A stretch of 56,955 nt of DNA from RGIG3159 sp034927685 (GCA_034927685.1 JAYFPO010000030.1:1-56955); one strand, 5' to 3'. Numbered from the stretch's first letter, positions 34,851 through 43,357 are shown. The notes: a model not told the origin generated them from the letters alone. Translations and numbers: made by a program.

Positions 34851-37364
34851 TTAGTAGCTGGTCCAGGTGGAATAGTTGAGGACGCCCTGATCGTAGCGGT
34901 CCAGGCGGTAGGTCGAACCGCGCTGCACCACGTTCAGCGTCACGTCGGCGGCGGGAGAGACCGCTTCCCTGGTCAGCAGCGTGATGGTCACGGTGTTGCC
35001 GTCGCAGGAGGCATACATCACGATAGTATAATCGGAATTGTTGCGGAAGCAGAAATCCAGCGTTCCAAAGCTCACCGTGGCGTCCCGTCCCATCGCGACG
35101 TAATGGACGGGCGAGCTGTGCTGGTAACGGGTCGTGATCTCCAGATTGCCCAGCAGCGCGGCGTTGAATGCAGTGGTGGCCACCTGGCAGACGCCGCCGC
35201 CGTAGGTCACGCTGCCGGCCCCGTAGTACGGCGCCAGCCGGTAGCCCTTTGCCGCGGTGCGCTGCCCGACTACCTGGTTGAAGGAGAAGGTGGAGCCCGG
35301 CGTCAGCGCCGTGCCGTTGATGGCCTGACAGGCCAGGATCAGATTGGTCTTGCGGTTATTGGAACTGGTGGAGCAGTCGGTCTGGTACGTCGCGTAGACG
35401 TTCTGGAACGCGCCGGTATCCACCGTGACGATCTCTCTCGTATAATCCAGGCAGATCCAGCCGGAGGAAATCTCCCCCCAGTTGCCGCTGATGGCGGTCA
35501 CGGAGACGGTCTGGCCCGCGTACAGCGCGCCGGACACGCCGTAGCCGGTGCCGGGACCGCCGCGCACGTTCAGCATACCGGCGGTGACAAGCACGGTTTT
35601 CGCCTCGTCGGAGGTCGTCGGCTCTGCGGGTTCGGACGGCGTAGTAGTCGGCTGGGAAACGCTGCCGGTGACCGTCAGGTAGCTCTTGCTGACCCAGCCG
35701 GACGAGGTCTGCGCCCAGACCACACCGGAGGCGTCGCTCGTCTCGGTCGACACGGTGACCGCCGTGCCGCGGCTGAGACCGCCAACGCAGCCATAGCCGG
35801 TGCCTGGGCCGCCGCGCACATTGAGATAGCTGGCGTTCACCACCGCCGTATACGCGTCGGAGGTCGGCTGTGCAGGCTGTTCCGCCGGCTCCGAGGCCGC
35901 GGCCTGTGTGATATTCGCGAGGTAATTCTTGCTGACCCAGCCGCCGTCGGAGAGGCGGCACCAGGTCATGCCGTCGGAGGATTGCTCCTCCACCACGGTG
36001 ACGGACGCGCCGCGGCTGAGGCCGCGCTGTACGCCGTTGCCGAGACCCGCGCCGGACCGGACGTTGAGACAGGAGACGCTGACCGTAGCCGTATAGGAGC
36101 CGGTGGACGCGCTGCCGCCGGAGCTCCCGGTCGCGGCGGCGGTCTTGCCGACATAGGTCAGACTGACCCATCTGCCGTCCGACAGCTTGCCCCAGGTCAT
36201 GCCGTCCGCGCTCTGCTCCTCCGTGATGGTCACGGCGCTGCCGCGGGAGAGGCCGCCGCTGATGGCCGCCGAGGTGGTCGGGCCGGTGCGGACATTCAGG
36301 TAGGACGCGTTGACCGTGCCCTGATAGGGTTCAAAGGTATAAACCGCGTGGATCAGAAGATTGTCGGCGCCCAGTGTGTAGCTCTCCCACGCGCCCGTGT
36401 AGCCGCTCTTTGCGGGAACGGCCGGCTCCTGGATCGCGGAAAACTCCACGTTGAAGGCGACGATGCCCACCGTCGCACCGTCGGTCAGGAAGTAGGCATG
36501 ATAGACGATGGGCGAATAGACCGCCTCAATCGTCAGGTCCGACGCGCCCAGAGAATAGTTCTCCCACGCGCCGGTGTAGCCGGTCTTTTCCGGTACCGCC
36601 GGGACGGAAATGCTGCTGTTGTCCACCGTGAAGTTCTCGGAGGAGACGGTCGCTCCATCCGCAGTGAAGGTCGCCGAGTAGGTCTCCAGCGTGTAGACCG
36701 CGTTCACCGTAATTCCGCCGGAGGTGAGCGCGTAGCTGGCCCACGCGCCGGCGTAGCCGCTCTTCGCCGGGATGGGCGGCTCTGTGATGGAGGCGGACTC
36801 CACCGTATAGGGTACCTTGCCCACCTCTTTGCCGTCGGCCATGAAAACCGCGTCATAAGAGATGGGCGTATAGACCCGGCTGAGCGTTGTGGGCGTATCC
36901 TTTGTCAGTGTAAACGTGTCCCACGCGCCGGTGTAGTCGTCCCGCGCGGTGACAGACGGCGCGGAATACGCATTGCCGTCGCCATATGTAAGCGTATCTG
37001 ATGAAGTAATATCCGGATAGACAATCGTCGCCGTGAAACCGGACGGCAACGCATCCGCCGCCATCGACGCGAGCGTCCCGGGGAGCGTGATCTCTGTGAC
37101 GTTTGGCAGCGCGGCAAAGGCGTTTTCGCCAATGGACGTAACGCCGTCTCCCGCCACGATGCTCGTCACAGCCGCTGCCTTTGCCGTATCTTCCGCCCAC
37201 GGCGCGGAAAATCCATCCGCATAGTCCGGAACAGGCGCGCCGGACACCGTCAGGACGCTGCCCGAAATATTCCATTCCAGCGCGTTCTCCGCCGACACGG
37301 CAGTGGACAGCAGCCCCGCCACCAGCACCAGAACCAGAAAAACACTCAGCAGTCGTTTTTTCAT
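34851..37364 (-). CDS. secreted multi-domain protein: LRR, InlB-like repeats, four SH3b, VanW
   Basis: 837 residues from MKKRLLSVFLVLV, GGAG nine bases upstream. Order of parts: signal peptide 1-25; a BspA-like leucine-rich piece (about 67-105, TSIGENAFAALPNVTEITLP); InlB/Flg_new-type beta repeats, one partial (140-167) and three full of about 58 residues (168-225, 226-283, 284-342), each with GYxGAWxxY; four bacterial SH3 domains (about 349-406, 424-482, 504-564, 588-641), each with LNVRxGPG-type motif; and a VanW domain (about 660-800) with LTPGSTFSFNQVVG and GGGVCQVATT. No LPxTG anchor or membrane tail. SH3b domains suggest cell-wall binding. VanW function is unproved. Confidence 0.92.
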   Translation of the reverse strand: MKKRLLSVFLVLVLVAGLLSTAVSAENALEWNISGSVLTVSGAPVPDYADGFSAPWAEDTAKAAAVTSIVAGDGVTSIGENAFAALPNVTEITLPGTLASMAADALPSGFTATIVYPDITSSDTLTYGDGNAYSAPSVTARDDYTGAWDTFTLTKDTPTTLSRVYTPISYDAVFMADGKEVGKVPYTVESASITEPPIPAKSGYAGAWASYALTSGGITVNAVYTLETYSATFTADGATVSSENFTVDNSSISVPAVPEKTGYTGAWENYSLGASDLTIEAVYSPIVYHAYFLTDGATVGIVAFNVEFSAIQEPAVPAKSGYTGAWESYTLGADNLLIHAVYTFEPYQGTVNASYLNVRTGPTTSAAISGGLSRGSAVTITEEQSADGMTWGKLSDGRWVSLTYVGKTAAATGSSGGSASTGSYTATVSVSCLNVRSGAGLGNGVQRGLSRGASVTVVEEQSSDGMTWCRLSDGGWVSKNYLANITQAAASEPAEQPAQPTSDAYTAVVNASYLNVRGGPGTGYGCVGGLSRGTAVTVSTETSDASGVVWAQTSSGWVSKSYLTVTGSVSQPTTTPSEPAEPTTSDEAKTVLVTAGMLNVRGGPGTGYGVSGALYAGQTVSVTAISGNWGEISSGWICLDYTREIVTVDTGAFQNVYATYQTDCSTSSNNRKTNLILACQAINGTALTPGSTFSFNQVVGQRTAAKGYRLAPYYGAGSVTYGGGVCQVATTAFNAALLGNLEITTRYQHSSPVHYVAMGRDATVSFGTLDFCFRNNSDYTIVMYASCDGNTVTITLLTREAVSPAADVTLNVVQRGSTYRLDRYDQGVLNYSTWTSY

Positions 37365-37434
37365 CGTCTCAATCTCCAACCATCGTATTAAATTTGCAGG
37401 AGCTATTTGCCATAATTTGGTATCTATTCATAAT

Positions 37435-37462
37435 ATCATAGCATATTGCACAGAAAATGCAA
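37435..37462 (-). promoter_or_regulatory. promoter of the VanW/SH3 gene
   Basis: Minus-strand TTGCAT (37457-37462), 16-base spacer, TATGAT (37435-37440). Gives a leader of about 65 bases. Confidence 0.55.
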
Positions 37463-37503
37463 CCGGTTTGCGCTGATATTTTCCAAAAATCGCCAATTCA
37501 CAC

Positions 37504-37532
37504 TTTACCCGGCCGCCCGCTTGCGATATAAT
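37504..37532 (+). promoter_or_regulatory. promoter of dsdA
   Basis: Consensus -10 TATAAT (37527-37532) with a weak -35 TTTACC (37504-37509) at 17 bases. Diverges from the VanW/SH3 promoter. Confidence 0.55.
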
Positions 37533-37565
37533 AAAAGAAACTTTGCAGGAATGAGGAGGTACCAG

Positions 37566-38849
37566 ATGGACTGGATGCAGAACCCCGCTGTGGAGGCCCT
37601 CCGCCGCGGGGAAGAGACCTTTTGGCTGAATCCCAAGCTGACGCCCTTCGCGGAGGCTGATTTCGGCTACCCGCTCACCGCCGCGCAGATCGCGGACGCG
37701 GAGGCGCGCCTGCGCCGCTTTGCGCCGTTTCTGGCCGCCCGCTTTCCCGAGACCGCGGACGGTCTGATCGAGTCCGCGCTGCGGGAGACCCCCGCCATGC
37801 AGGCCGCGCTCGGCTGCGGGATCCCCGGACGGATGTTCCTCAAAATGGACTGTGATCTGCCCATTGCCGGCTCCGTCAAAGCCCGGGGCGGCATCTATGA
37901 GGTGCTGAAGCACACCGAGGACCTTGCACGGAAAGCCGGACTTCTGACACCGGACGACGATTACCGCCGCCTGTTGGAGCACCGGGACTTTTTCTCGCAA
38001 TATTCCGTGCAGGTCGGCTCCACCGGCAATCTCGGCATGAGCATCGGCATCATGAGCGCCGCCATCGGCTACCGGGCCGTGGTCCACATGTCCGCCGACG
38101 CCAAACAGTGGAAAAAGGACCTGCTCCGGCAAAACGGCGTCACCGTGCGGGAATACGGCGGTGACTACAGCGCCGCCGTACAGGAGGGCCGCCGCGTCTC
38201 CGACGCGGACCCCAAAAGCTACTTTGTGGACGACGAAAACTCCGTCGATCTCTTTCTTGGCTACGCCGTGGCCGCCGGGCGCACCAAGGCGCAGCTCGAC
38301 GCGCTGGACATTCCGGTGGACGCCGCGCACCCGCTCTTCGTCTACCTCCCCTGCGGCGTGGGCGGCGCACCCGGCGGCATCACCTTCGGCATGAAGCAGC
38401 TCTTTGGCGACAGTGTCCACTGCTTCTTCGCCGAGCCGACCCAGGCGCCCTGTATGCTGCTGGGCATGGCCACGGGACTCGGCCATCACATTTCCGTGCA
38501 GGACATCGGTCTCACCGGCCTGACCCAGGCTGACGGACTTGCCGTAGGCCGTCCCTCCGGTTTTGTGGGCCGCGTCATGGAAAACCTGCTCTCCGGCGAG
38601 GCCACCATCCGGGACGCCCGGCTCTTCGACTACCTGCGCCTCCTGCTCCGGACCGAGAATCTCTTCATGGAACCCAGCTCCTGCGCCGCCTACGCGGCCC
38701 CGGCAGCCCTCTTCTCCACGGAGGCGGGCGCGCGCTATCTGGAGACCCATTGCGGCACGCTCGCCCACGCCACCCACATTGTCTGGTCCACCGGCGGGAG
38801 ACTGGTGCCGGCGGAGATTCGGGAAGCGTACCGGAACACGTACCTATGA
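37566..38849 (+). CDS. dsdA: D-serine dehydratase
   Basis: 427 residues from MDWMQNPAVEALRRGEE, with GAGGAGG upstream. PLP fold-type II. The PLP Lys is in AGSVKARGGIYEVL; the cofactor-phosphate and substrate blocks are VGSTGNLGMSIG and YLPCGVGGAPGGI. WLNP near the N-terminus is typical of DsdA. It converts D-serine to pyruvate and ammonia. The stop overlaps the start of a HAD phosphatase (ATGA), and an amino-acid ABC importer and a racemase-like gene follow. Confidence 0.94.
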   Translation: MDWMQNPAVEALRRGEETFWLNPKLTPFAEADFGYPLTAAQIADAEARLRRFAPFLAARFPETADGLIESALRETPAMQAALGCGIPGRMFLKMDCDLPIAGSVKARGGIYEVLKHTEDLARKAGLLTPDDDYRRLLEHRDFFSQYSVQVGSTGNLGMSIGIMSAAIGYRAVVHMSADAKQWKKDLLRQNGVTVREYGGDYSAAVQEGRRVSDADPKSYFVDDENSVDLFLGYAVAAGRTKAQLDALDIPVDAAHPLFVYLPCGVGGAPGGITFGMKQLFGDSVHCFFAEPTQAPCMLLGMATGLGHHISVQDIGLTGLTQADGLAVGRPSGFVGRVMENLLSGEATIRDARLFDYLRLLLRTENLFMEPSSCAAYAAPAALFSTEAGARYLETHCGTLAHATHIVWSTGGRLVPAEIREAYRNTYL

Positions 38850-39670
38850 ACTGTCAACTGATTGCACTGGATCTGGACGGCACGCTGCTGACCAGCCGGA
38901 AGGACCTCTCCCCCGCCAATCTGGCCGCGCTGGAAACGGCGTCCCGGCGCGGCATTCTGGTAGTCCCCGCCTCCGGCCGGACCTTTTCGGGGATGCCGGA
39001 CTGCATTCGGACGCTTGCCTGCGCCCGCTACTACATCACCTGCGACGGCGCGCTGGTCTACGACAAGCAGGCCGACCGGGACCTCTGCAGCACCGGCATC
39101 CCCGCCGATTACGCCGCGGCGGTGCTCGCGTTTTTGGAGCGTCAGGACGGCATTGCCGACTTGTATGCGGACGGCCGCTGCTACATGGCCGCGGACAGTC
39201 TCGCCCGACTGGATGACACGGGGATTCGTCCCTCGCAAGCCGCCTACATCCGTTCCTCCCGCGACGCAGTCCCCTCTCTGTCCGGCGCGATCCGACAGGT
39301 CCGGGCGGTCCACCTGATGCAGATTTTTCTCCGCCGGCCGGAGGAGAAGGCCGCCCTGATGGCGGAGCTGGAGGCACGATTTCCCATGCTCTGCGTCGCC
39401 ACCTCCATCTCCAATAATATTGAAATGAACTGGCACACCGCCACCAAGGGCGGTGCGCTGGAGACGCTCTGCCGGACGCTGGACCTCCCGCTTGCCGCCT
39501 CCGTCGCCTTCGGCGACCACCAGAACGACATCGCCATGCTGCGGGCGGCAGGCATCGGCATTGCCATGGGCAACGCCGTGCCGGAAGCCATGGCGGCCGC
39601 CGACCGCGTTACCCTTTCCAACGACGAGGACGGCGTGGCCGCCGCCCTGCACGAGCTGCTTTCCCTGTAG
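38846..39670 (+). CDS. Cof-type HAD-superfamily hydrolase
   Basis: 274 residues. Motif I DLDGTLLTS at 8-16 and late motif GDHQNDIAML, with Lys in TKGGALETL, mark the Cof subfamily with C2 cap. Its ATG is inside the dsdA stop codon, so translation is coupled. A link with D-serine breakdown is positional only; substrate unknown. A second, diverged Cof-type gene lies at 11.6 kb. Confidence 0.9.
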   Translation: MNCQLIALDLDGTLLTSRKDLSPANLAALETASRRGILVVPASGRTFSGMPDCIRTLACARYYITCDGALVYDKQADRDLCSTGIPADYAAAVLAFLERQDGIADLYADGRCYMAADSLARLDDTGIRPSQAAYIRSSRDAVPSLSGAIRQVRAVHLMQIFLRRPEEKAALMAELEARFPMLCVATSISNNIEMNWHTATKGGALETLCRTLDLPLAASVAFGDHQNDIAMLRAAGIGIAMGNAVPEAMAAADRVTLSNDEDGVAAALHELLSL

Positions 39671-39697
39671 CGCGCACCGGATTCACCGGTCATCCCG

Positions 39698-39729
39698 CGC
39701 CGCCCGGCAGACCGCCGGGCGGCGTTTTT
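39698..39729 (+). terminator. intrinsic terminator of the dsdA operon
   Basis: Perfect 11-bp stem (39698-39708 with 39714-39724), five-base loop, T5. Confidence 0.88.
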
Positions 39730-39786
39730 GTTGGTTTTGTGCATTATTTCCTATCATCGATCCCTTTTTTTGTGGAATAAAGGGGG

Positions 39787-39814
39787 TTGCGATTTTCTCC
39801 CGTTATGCTACTAT
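39787..39814 (+). promoter_or_regulatory. possible promoter of the amino-acid importer
   Basis: TTGCGA (39787-39792), 16 bases, TACTAT (39809-39814); an overlapping TATATT (39812-39817) is an alternative -10. Just downstream, TTATC-AC-GATAA (39824-39835) is a dyad that could be an operator. Confidence 0.4.
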
Positions 39815-39869
39815 ATTAGTACGTTATCACGATAAAGTATCGATTGGATCGAAGAGGGAGAATGAAACC

Positions 39870-40754
39870 ATGAAAAAATGGATTGCAATGCTTTTGGCAA
39901 TGGTTCTGTGCCTGCTGGCCGCCTGCGGCTCCCAGAGCGGAACGGCAGCGGAGACCACCGCTGCGGAGACCACTACCGCGAAGACCACTGCCGCGGAGAC
40001 CACTGCCGCGGAGACCACCGCAAGCAGCACGGCGGACCGCACGACCTTCACGGTCGGCTTCGACGCCGAATACGCCCCCTACGGCTATATGGGCGACAAC
40101 GGCGAGTACACCGGCTTTGATCTGGAGATGGCGCAGGCCGTCTGCGATATCTACGGCTGGGAGCTGATTAAAAAGCCCATCAACTGGGATTCCAAGGACA
40201 TGGAACTGGACTCCGGCAGCATCGACTGCATCTGGAACGGCTTTACCGTCACGGGCCGCGAAAACGACTACACCTGGTCCGAACCCTATGTGGACAACAG
40301 CATCGTCTGGGTGGTCAAGGCCGACTCCGGCATCAAGAGCGCCGCGGATCTGGCGGGCAAGGTCATCGTCACCCAGTCCGGTTCCTCGGCCTACACGGCG
40401 CTGACCGCGACGGAGGACAATGACGACAATCTGGCGCTGGCCGCCACCTTCAAGGAGCTGCAGTCCGTCGCCGACTACAACACCGCCTTTGCAAATCTGG
40501 ATTCCGGGCTGGTGGACGCCATTGCCGTGGATATCGGGATCGCCCAGTACCAGTTGAGTTCCCGCGCCGACGGCTCGCTCGTCATGCTGGACGCGCCGCT
40601 CTCCACAGAGCAGTACGCCATCGGCTTCAAGCTGGGCAACACGGAGCTGCGCGATCAGGTGCAGGCCGGTCTGGACCAGCTTGTGGAAAACGGCACCTTC
40701 CTGCAGTTGGCGGAAAAATACGATCTGGCCAGTATGGTCTGCCTCGGCAAGTAA
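39870..40754 (+). CDS. amino-acid ABC transporter substrate-binding lipoprotein
   Basis: 294 residues. Lipobox LLAAC with Cys19; a Thr/Ala/Glu-rich linker (about 22-52) made of AAETT units; then a periplasmic-binding domain of the polar amino-acid (SBP_bac_3) class with TVGFDAEYAPYGY, GFDLEMAQAV, WNGFTVTGRE and VTQSGSSAYTAL. It should deliver a polar or charged amino acid to the membrane complex encoded next. GAGGGAG lies upstream of ATG. Confidence 0.94.
   Translation: MKKWIAMLLAMVLCLLAACGSQSGTAAETTAAETTTAKTTAAETTAAETTASSTADRTTFTVGFDAEYAPYGYMGDNGEYTGFDLEMAQAVCDIYGWELIKKPINWDSKDMELDSGSIDCIWNGFTVTGRENDYTWSEPYVDNSIVWVVKADSGIKSAADLAGKVIVTQSGSSAYTALTATEDNDDNLALAATFKELQSVADYNTAFANLDSGLVDAIAVDIGIAQYQLSSRADGSLVMLDAPLSTEQYAIGFKLGNTELRDQVQAGLDQLVENGTFLQLAEKYDLASMVCLGK
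39945..40019 (+). repeat. five tandem 15-bp units in the lipoprotein linker
   Basis: Units of form GCNGCGGAGACCACN, one altered to encode TAKTT, give the AAETT peptide repeat. Unit number may vary between strains by slippage. Confidence 0.85.
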
Positions 40755-40770
40755 CACAGATTTTCAGGAC

Positions 40771-40787
40771 GGCGGGGTTTTCCCGCC
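40771..40787 (+). other. hairpin between binding protein and permease genes
   Basis: GGCGGG/CCCGCC stem with GTTTT loop and no proper U-tract. Probably an mRNA-stabilising or partial-termination element that lets the binding protein be made in excess. Confidence 0.5.
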
Positions 40788-40821
40788 GCCCTTTGTCTGG
40801 TTTTGAAAGGATTTTCGGCTT

Positions 40822-41520
40822 ATGAGCGTTTCCGTCATTCTCCAACAGCTCGCGGGTGGGTTTGGCAAAACCCTGCTGATCTTTTGTCTGACGCTGGCCT
40901 TCTCCCTGCCGCTCGGGCTGCTGGTCTGTCTCGGCCGGATGTCCCGCTGGGCGCCCTTCCGAACGCGCGCCCTCCCCACCGGCCGTCTCTCCCGGTTCCG
41001 GCCCATCCAGTTGATCTTCAAGCTTTTGATCTCCATTCTGCGCGGCACGCCGCTGATGCTTCAGCTTCTGGCCGTCTGCTATGGCCCCTACTATCTGTTC
41101 CACGCCAAACTGACCGCCAACTGGACCTTCATCGCCCTGATCCTGGGCTTTGTCATCAACTATGCCGCTTACTTCGCGGAGATCTATCGCGGCGGCATCG
41201 AGTCCATGCCCGTCGGGCAGTACGAGGCCGCCGAGGTGCTGGGCTACACCAAGGTCCAGACCTTCGGCAAGATTATCCTGCCGCAGGTGGTCAAACGCAT
41301 TCTGCCCGCCGTCACCAACGAGGTCATCACGCTGGTCAAGGATACCTCCATGGCCTTCGTGCTGGCCTATGCCGAGATGTTCACCCTCGCCAAGCAGATT
41401 GCCGCCGCAAAGACTACGTTTATGCCGCTGTTTGTGGCGGGCGTGTTTTATTTCGTTTTCAACGGCATCGTGGCCTATGCCATGGAGTTTCTCGAAAAGA
41501 AGCTCGCCTACTACCGTTAA
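40822..41520 (+). CDS. amino-acid ABC transporter permease
   Basis: 232 residues of the His/Glu/Gln/Arg permease class. About five membrane helices; the EAA loop is EAAEVLGYTKVQTFGKIILPQ, slightly beyond its usual start at about residue 133. SILRGTPLMLQL is the typical family block. An insertion of polar residues (about 40-62) lengthens the first cytoplasmic loop. GAAAGGA lies before the ATG, with somewhat long spacing. Confidence 0.93.
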   Translation: MSVSVILQQLAGGFGKTLLIFCLTLAFSLPLGLLVCLGRMSRWAPFRTRALPTGRLSRFRPIQLIFKLLISILRGTPLMLQLLAVCYGPYYLFHAKLTANWTFIALILGFVINYAAYFAEIYRGGIESMPVGQYEAAEVLGYTKVQTFGKIILPQVVKRILPAVTNEVITLVKDTSMAFVLAYAEMFTLAKQIAAAKTTFMPLFVAGVFYFVFNGIVAYAMEFLEKKLAYYR

Positions 41521-41532
41521 AGGGAGATTGCC

Positions 41533-42294
41533 ATGAAACTGCTGGAAATGAACCATATTCAGAAATCCTTTGACGGCCTGGAAGTCTTAAAGGACATCAA
41601 TCTTTCCGTCGAGGAGGGCGAGGTGGTCGCCATCATCGGCCCCTCCGGCTCCGGTAAGTCCACCCTGCTGCGCTGCGCGACCTTTCTGGAGACCGCCGAC
41701 AGCGGCTCCATCGCCTACGACGGCCGGTTCGCGGCGCAAAACGGCCCCGACGGCAAGGCGGTCTATGCCCCCGCCCGCGAACTGCGTCAGCTTCGGAGCT
41801 GCTTTGGCCTTGTGTTTCAGAGCTTCCACCTGTTTCCGCACTACACCGTGCTGAAAAACGTCACAGACGCCCCGATCTCCGTCCAGAAGCGCAATCCGGA
41901 CGAGGTCACGGCGGAGGCCGCGGCCCTGCTCAAAAAGATGGGCCTGGAGGACAAATCCGACAGCTATCCCTATCAGCTCTCCGGCGGCCAGCAGCAGCGG
42001 GTCTCCATCGTCCGGGCGCTTGCCATGAATCCCCAGATTCTCTTCTTCGACGAGCCTACCTCGGCGCTGGACCCGGAGTTGACGCAGGAGGTCCTGAGAG
42101 TCATCCGCGCGCTTGCCGACGAGCACATGACCATGGTCATCGTCACCCACGAAATGGCCTTTGCCGCCGCCGTCGCGGACCGCGTCATCTTCATGGATGG
42201 CGGCGTCGTGGTAGAGGAGGGCGCGCCGCAGGCGGTGTTCGAACACCCGCAGTGCGCCCGTACCCGGCAATTCCTTGAAAAATACTCCGGTTGA
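41533..42294 (+). CDS. amino-acid ABC transporter ATP-binding protein
   Basis: 253 residues. Walker A GPSGSGKST (near 36-44), signature LSGGQQQR, Walker B ILFFDEPTSALD and the switch His in VTHEM. These are the blocks of GlnQ/HisP-type importers. 12 bp after the permease, with AAAGGGAG upstream. Its stop codon starts the long hairpin at 42294. Confidence 0.95.
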   Translation: MKLLEMNHIQKSFDGLEVLKDINLSVEEGEVVAIIGPSGSGKSTLLRCATFLETADSGSIAYDGRFAAQNGPDGKAVYAPARELRQLRSCFGLVFQSFHLFPHYTVLKNVTDAPISVQKRNPDEVTAEAAALLKKMGLEDKSDSYPYQLSGGQQQRVSIVRALAMNPQILFFDEPTSALDPELTQEVLRVIRALADEHMTMVIVTHEMAFAAAVADRVIFMDGGVVVEEGAPQAVFEHPQCARTRQFLEKYSG

Positions 42295-42339
42295 AACATG
42301 GTTCGCCGCAAAACATCCGTTTTGCGGCGAACCATGTTT
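42294..42339. terminator. perfect 21-bp hairpin between convergent genes
   Basis: 42294-42314 pairs perfectly with 42319-42339 around ATCC. The ends are AAA and TTT, so the U-tract on either strand is only three long. It overlaps the stop codon regions of both genes and presumably ends both transcripts. Confidence 0.7.
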
Positions 42340-43120
42340 ACAGCTCGATCTCCCGGCTCTCTTCCAGCGTCACCCGACCGCCGATCCGCACGGACGCGGT
42401 CCGGCCGCCGCACCGTTCCGCGCAGACCTCGATCATGCCGCCGGGTTGCCGCAGGCAAAAGCCGTACACCCCATCCGGCCGCTCCGCCGTGCGCGCGCAG
42501 GCCGCCGCCGCCGACCCGGAGGCACAGCTGCTCTCCCAGCAGAGCGACTTTGTGCCGTCCACATAGACGGCAGGCCGCATAAAATCATCCTGTAAAAACA
42601 TCAGGCCTGCCGCCGGCGCACCGAACCTTCGGCACAGTTCGGGCAGAAGCGCCGCCACCTCCCGCTCCGGCAGGGGCGCACACGCTGCAACCAGATGGAC
42701 GATTCCCGCGAACCGCACCGCCGTCATCCCCCGGCCTGAAACGGTAACGCGCTCCATCCCCTCCGGGAGCGGCATTTCGGCCTCGGCGGTCCCGCGGCGC
42801 AGATCCGTGCGCACCGCCAGCGGCGAGGCGCAGCCACTCATCTCCACCGCCACGGTACCGGGACGCTCCATCCCCTGTCGCCGCGCCTGATACAGCCCGG
42901 CACAGCGCGCCGCGTTGCCGCAGAATTCCCCGCCCATCATCTGCAAACGGACCGCACCGCCCATCCCGGGGGCGGTCAAAAAGCCCACTTGCTCTCCGCG
43001 CAGGTCCTCCATCGCCAGCAAACGGCGGGCAACTTTGCCGTAGTCTGCCGGGTCCACTCCGGTCTCCACCAGCAGGGTAACATTCCCGGCGGGATCGGCC
43101 GTCGTTACGTTCAGTTTCAT
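42338..43120 (-). CDS. CntK-like (DapF-fold) amino-acid racemase
   Basis: 260 residues from MKLNVTTADPAGN. The DapF fold is shown by two active-site Cys blocks, GGEFCGNAARC and WESSCASGSA. The other blocks differ from diaminopimelate epimerase but agree with my recollection of the staphylococcal histidine racemase CntK: DPAGNVTLLV, EQVGFL, VEMSGC, RQPGG. So the likely reaction is racemisation of an amino acid, perhaps histidine, without cofactor. No CntL- or CntM-like genes are in the window, so a staphylopine-type metallophore is not supported. It lies tail to tail with the amino-acid importer. Confidence 0.8.
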   Translation of the reverse strand: MKLNVTTADPAGNVTLLVETGVDPADYGKVARRLLAMEDLRGEQVGFLTAPGMGGAVRLQMMGGEFCGNAARCAGLYQARRQGMERPGTVAVEMSGCASPLAVRTDLRRGTAEAEMPLPEGMERVTVSGRGMTAVRFAGIVHLVAACAPLPEREVAALLPELCRRFGAPAAGLMFLQDDFMRPAVYVDGTKSLCWESSCASGSAAAACARTAERPDGVYGFCLRQPGGMIEVCAERCGGRTASVRIGGRVTLEESREIEL

Positions 43121-43147
43121 CGCGCTCTCGCTTTCCGGTTTTTCTGT

Positions 43148-43176
43148 ATCATACCACATGCGTCTCTTCGCCGCAA
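43148..43176 (-). promoter_or_regulatory. promoter of the racemase-like gene
   Basis: Minus-strand TTGCGG (43171-43176), 17-base spacer, TATGAT (43148-43153). Confidence 0.6.
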
Positions 43177-43357
43177 TGGTTCCGATTCTTCCGATGGTTT
43201 TCGCGATATTTGCTGTTTCTTGTATCGATTTGAATTTTTTTGTTTTTCATCTTGCAAATGATATTTGTTTACCGAATACGCCATGCGTCTTTTTCGTCCG
43301 CTCCGACAGGTTCTCCCTCCTAGCGCGAAAAACGTTGATTTTTTTCGCAGTGTTCTC
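43177..43357. other. AT-rich intergenic stretch without a gene
   Basis: The interval from the racemase start to the V-ATPase operon (43121-43528) holds two divergent promoters and a leader. The part listed here is unusually T-rich for the window and has one dyad GCGAAAAA/TTTTTCGC (43325-43348). I see no protein or RNA gene in it. Confidence 0.5.

Noticed and set aside
34851..37364. substrate of the class B sortase
   Set aside because: The C-terminus ends in the VanW region with no LPxTG/NPxTG-like motif, hydrophobic stretch or basic tail.
42338..43120. diaminopimelate epimerase DapF
   Set aside because: Both Cys blocks fit, but the NxDGSE-type block and the N-terminal GNDF motif of DapF are missing; blocks agree better with CntK.
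43177..43357. small gene in the AT-rich gap before the V-ATPase operon
   Set aside because: The plus-strand frame there is Phe-rich, has no ribosome binding site and does not look like protein.
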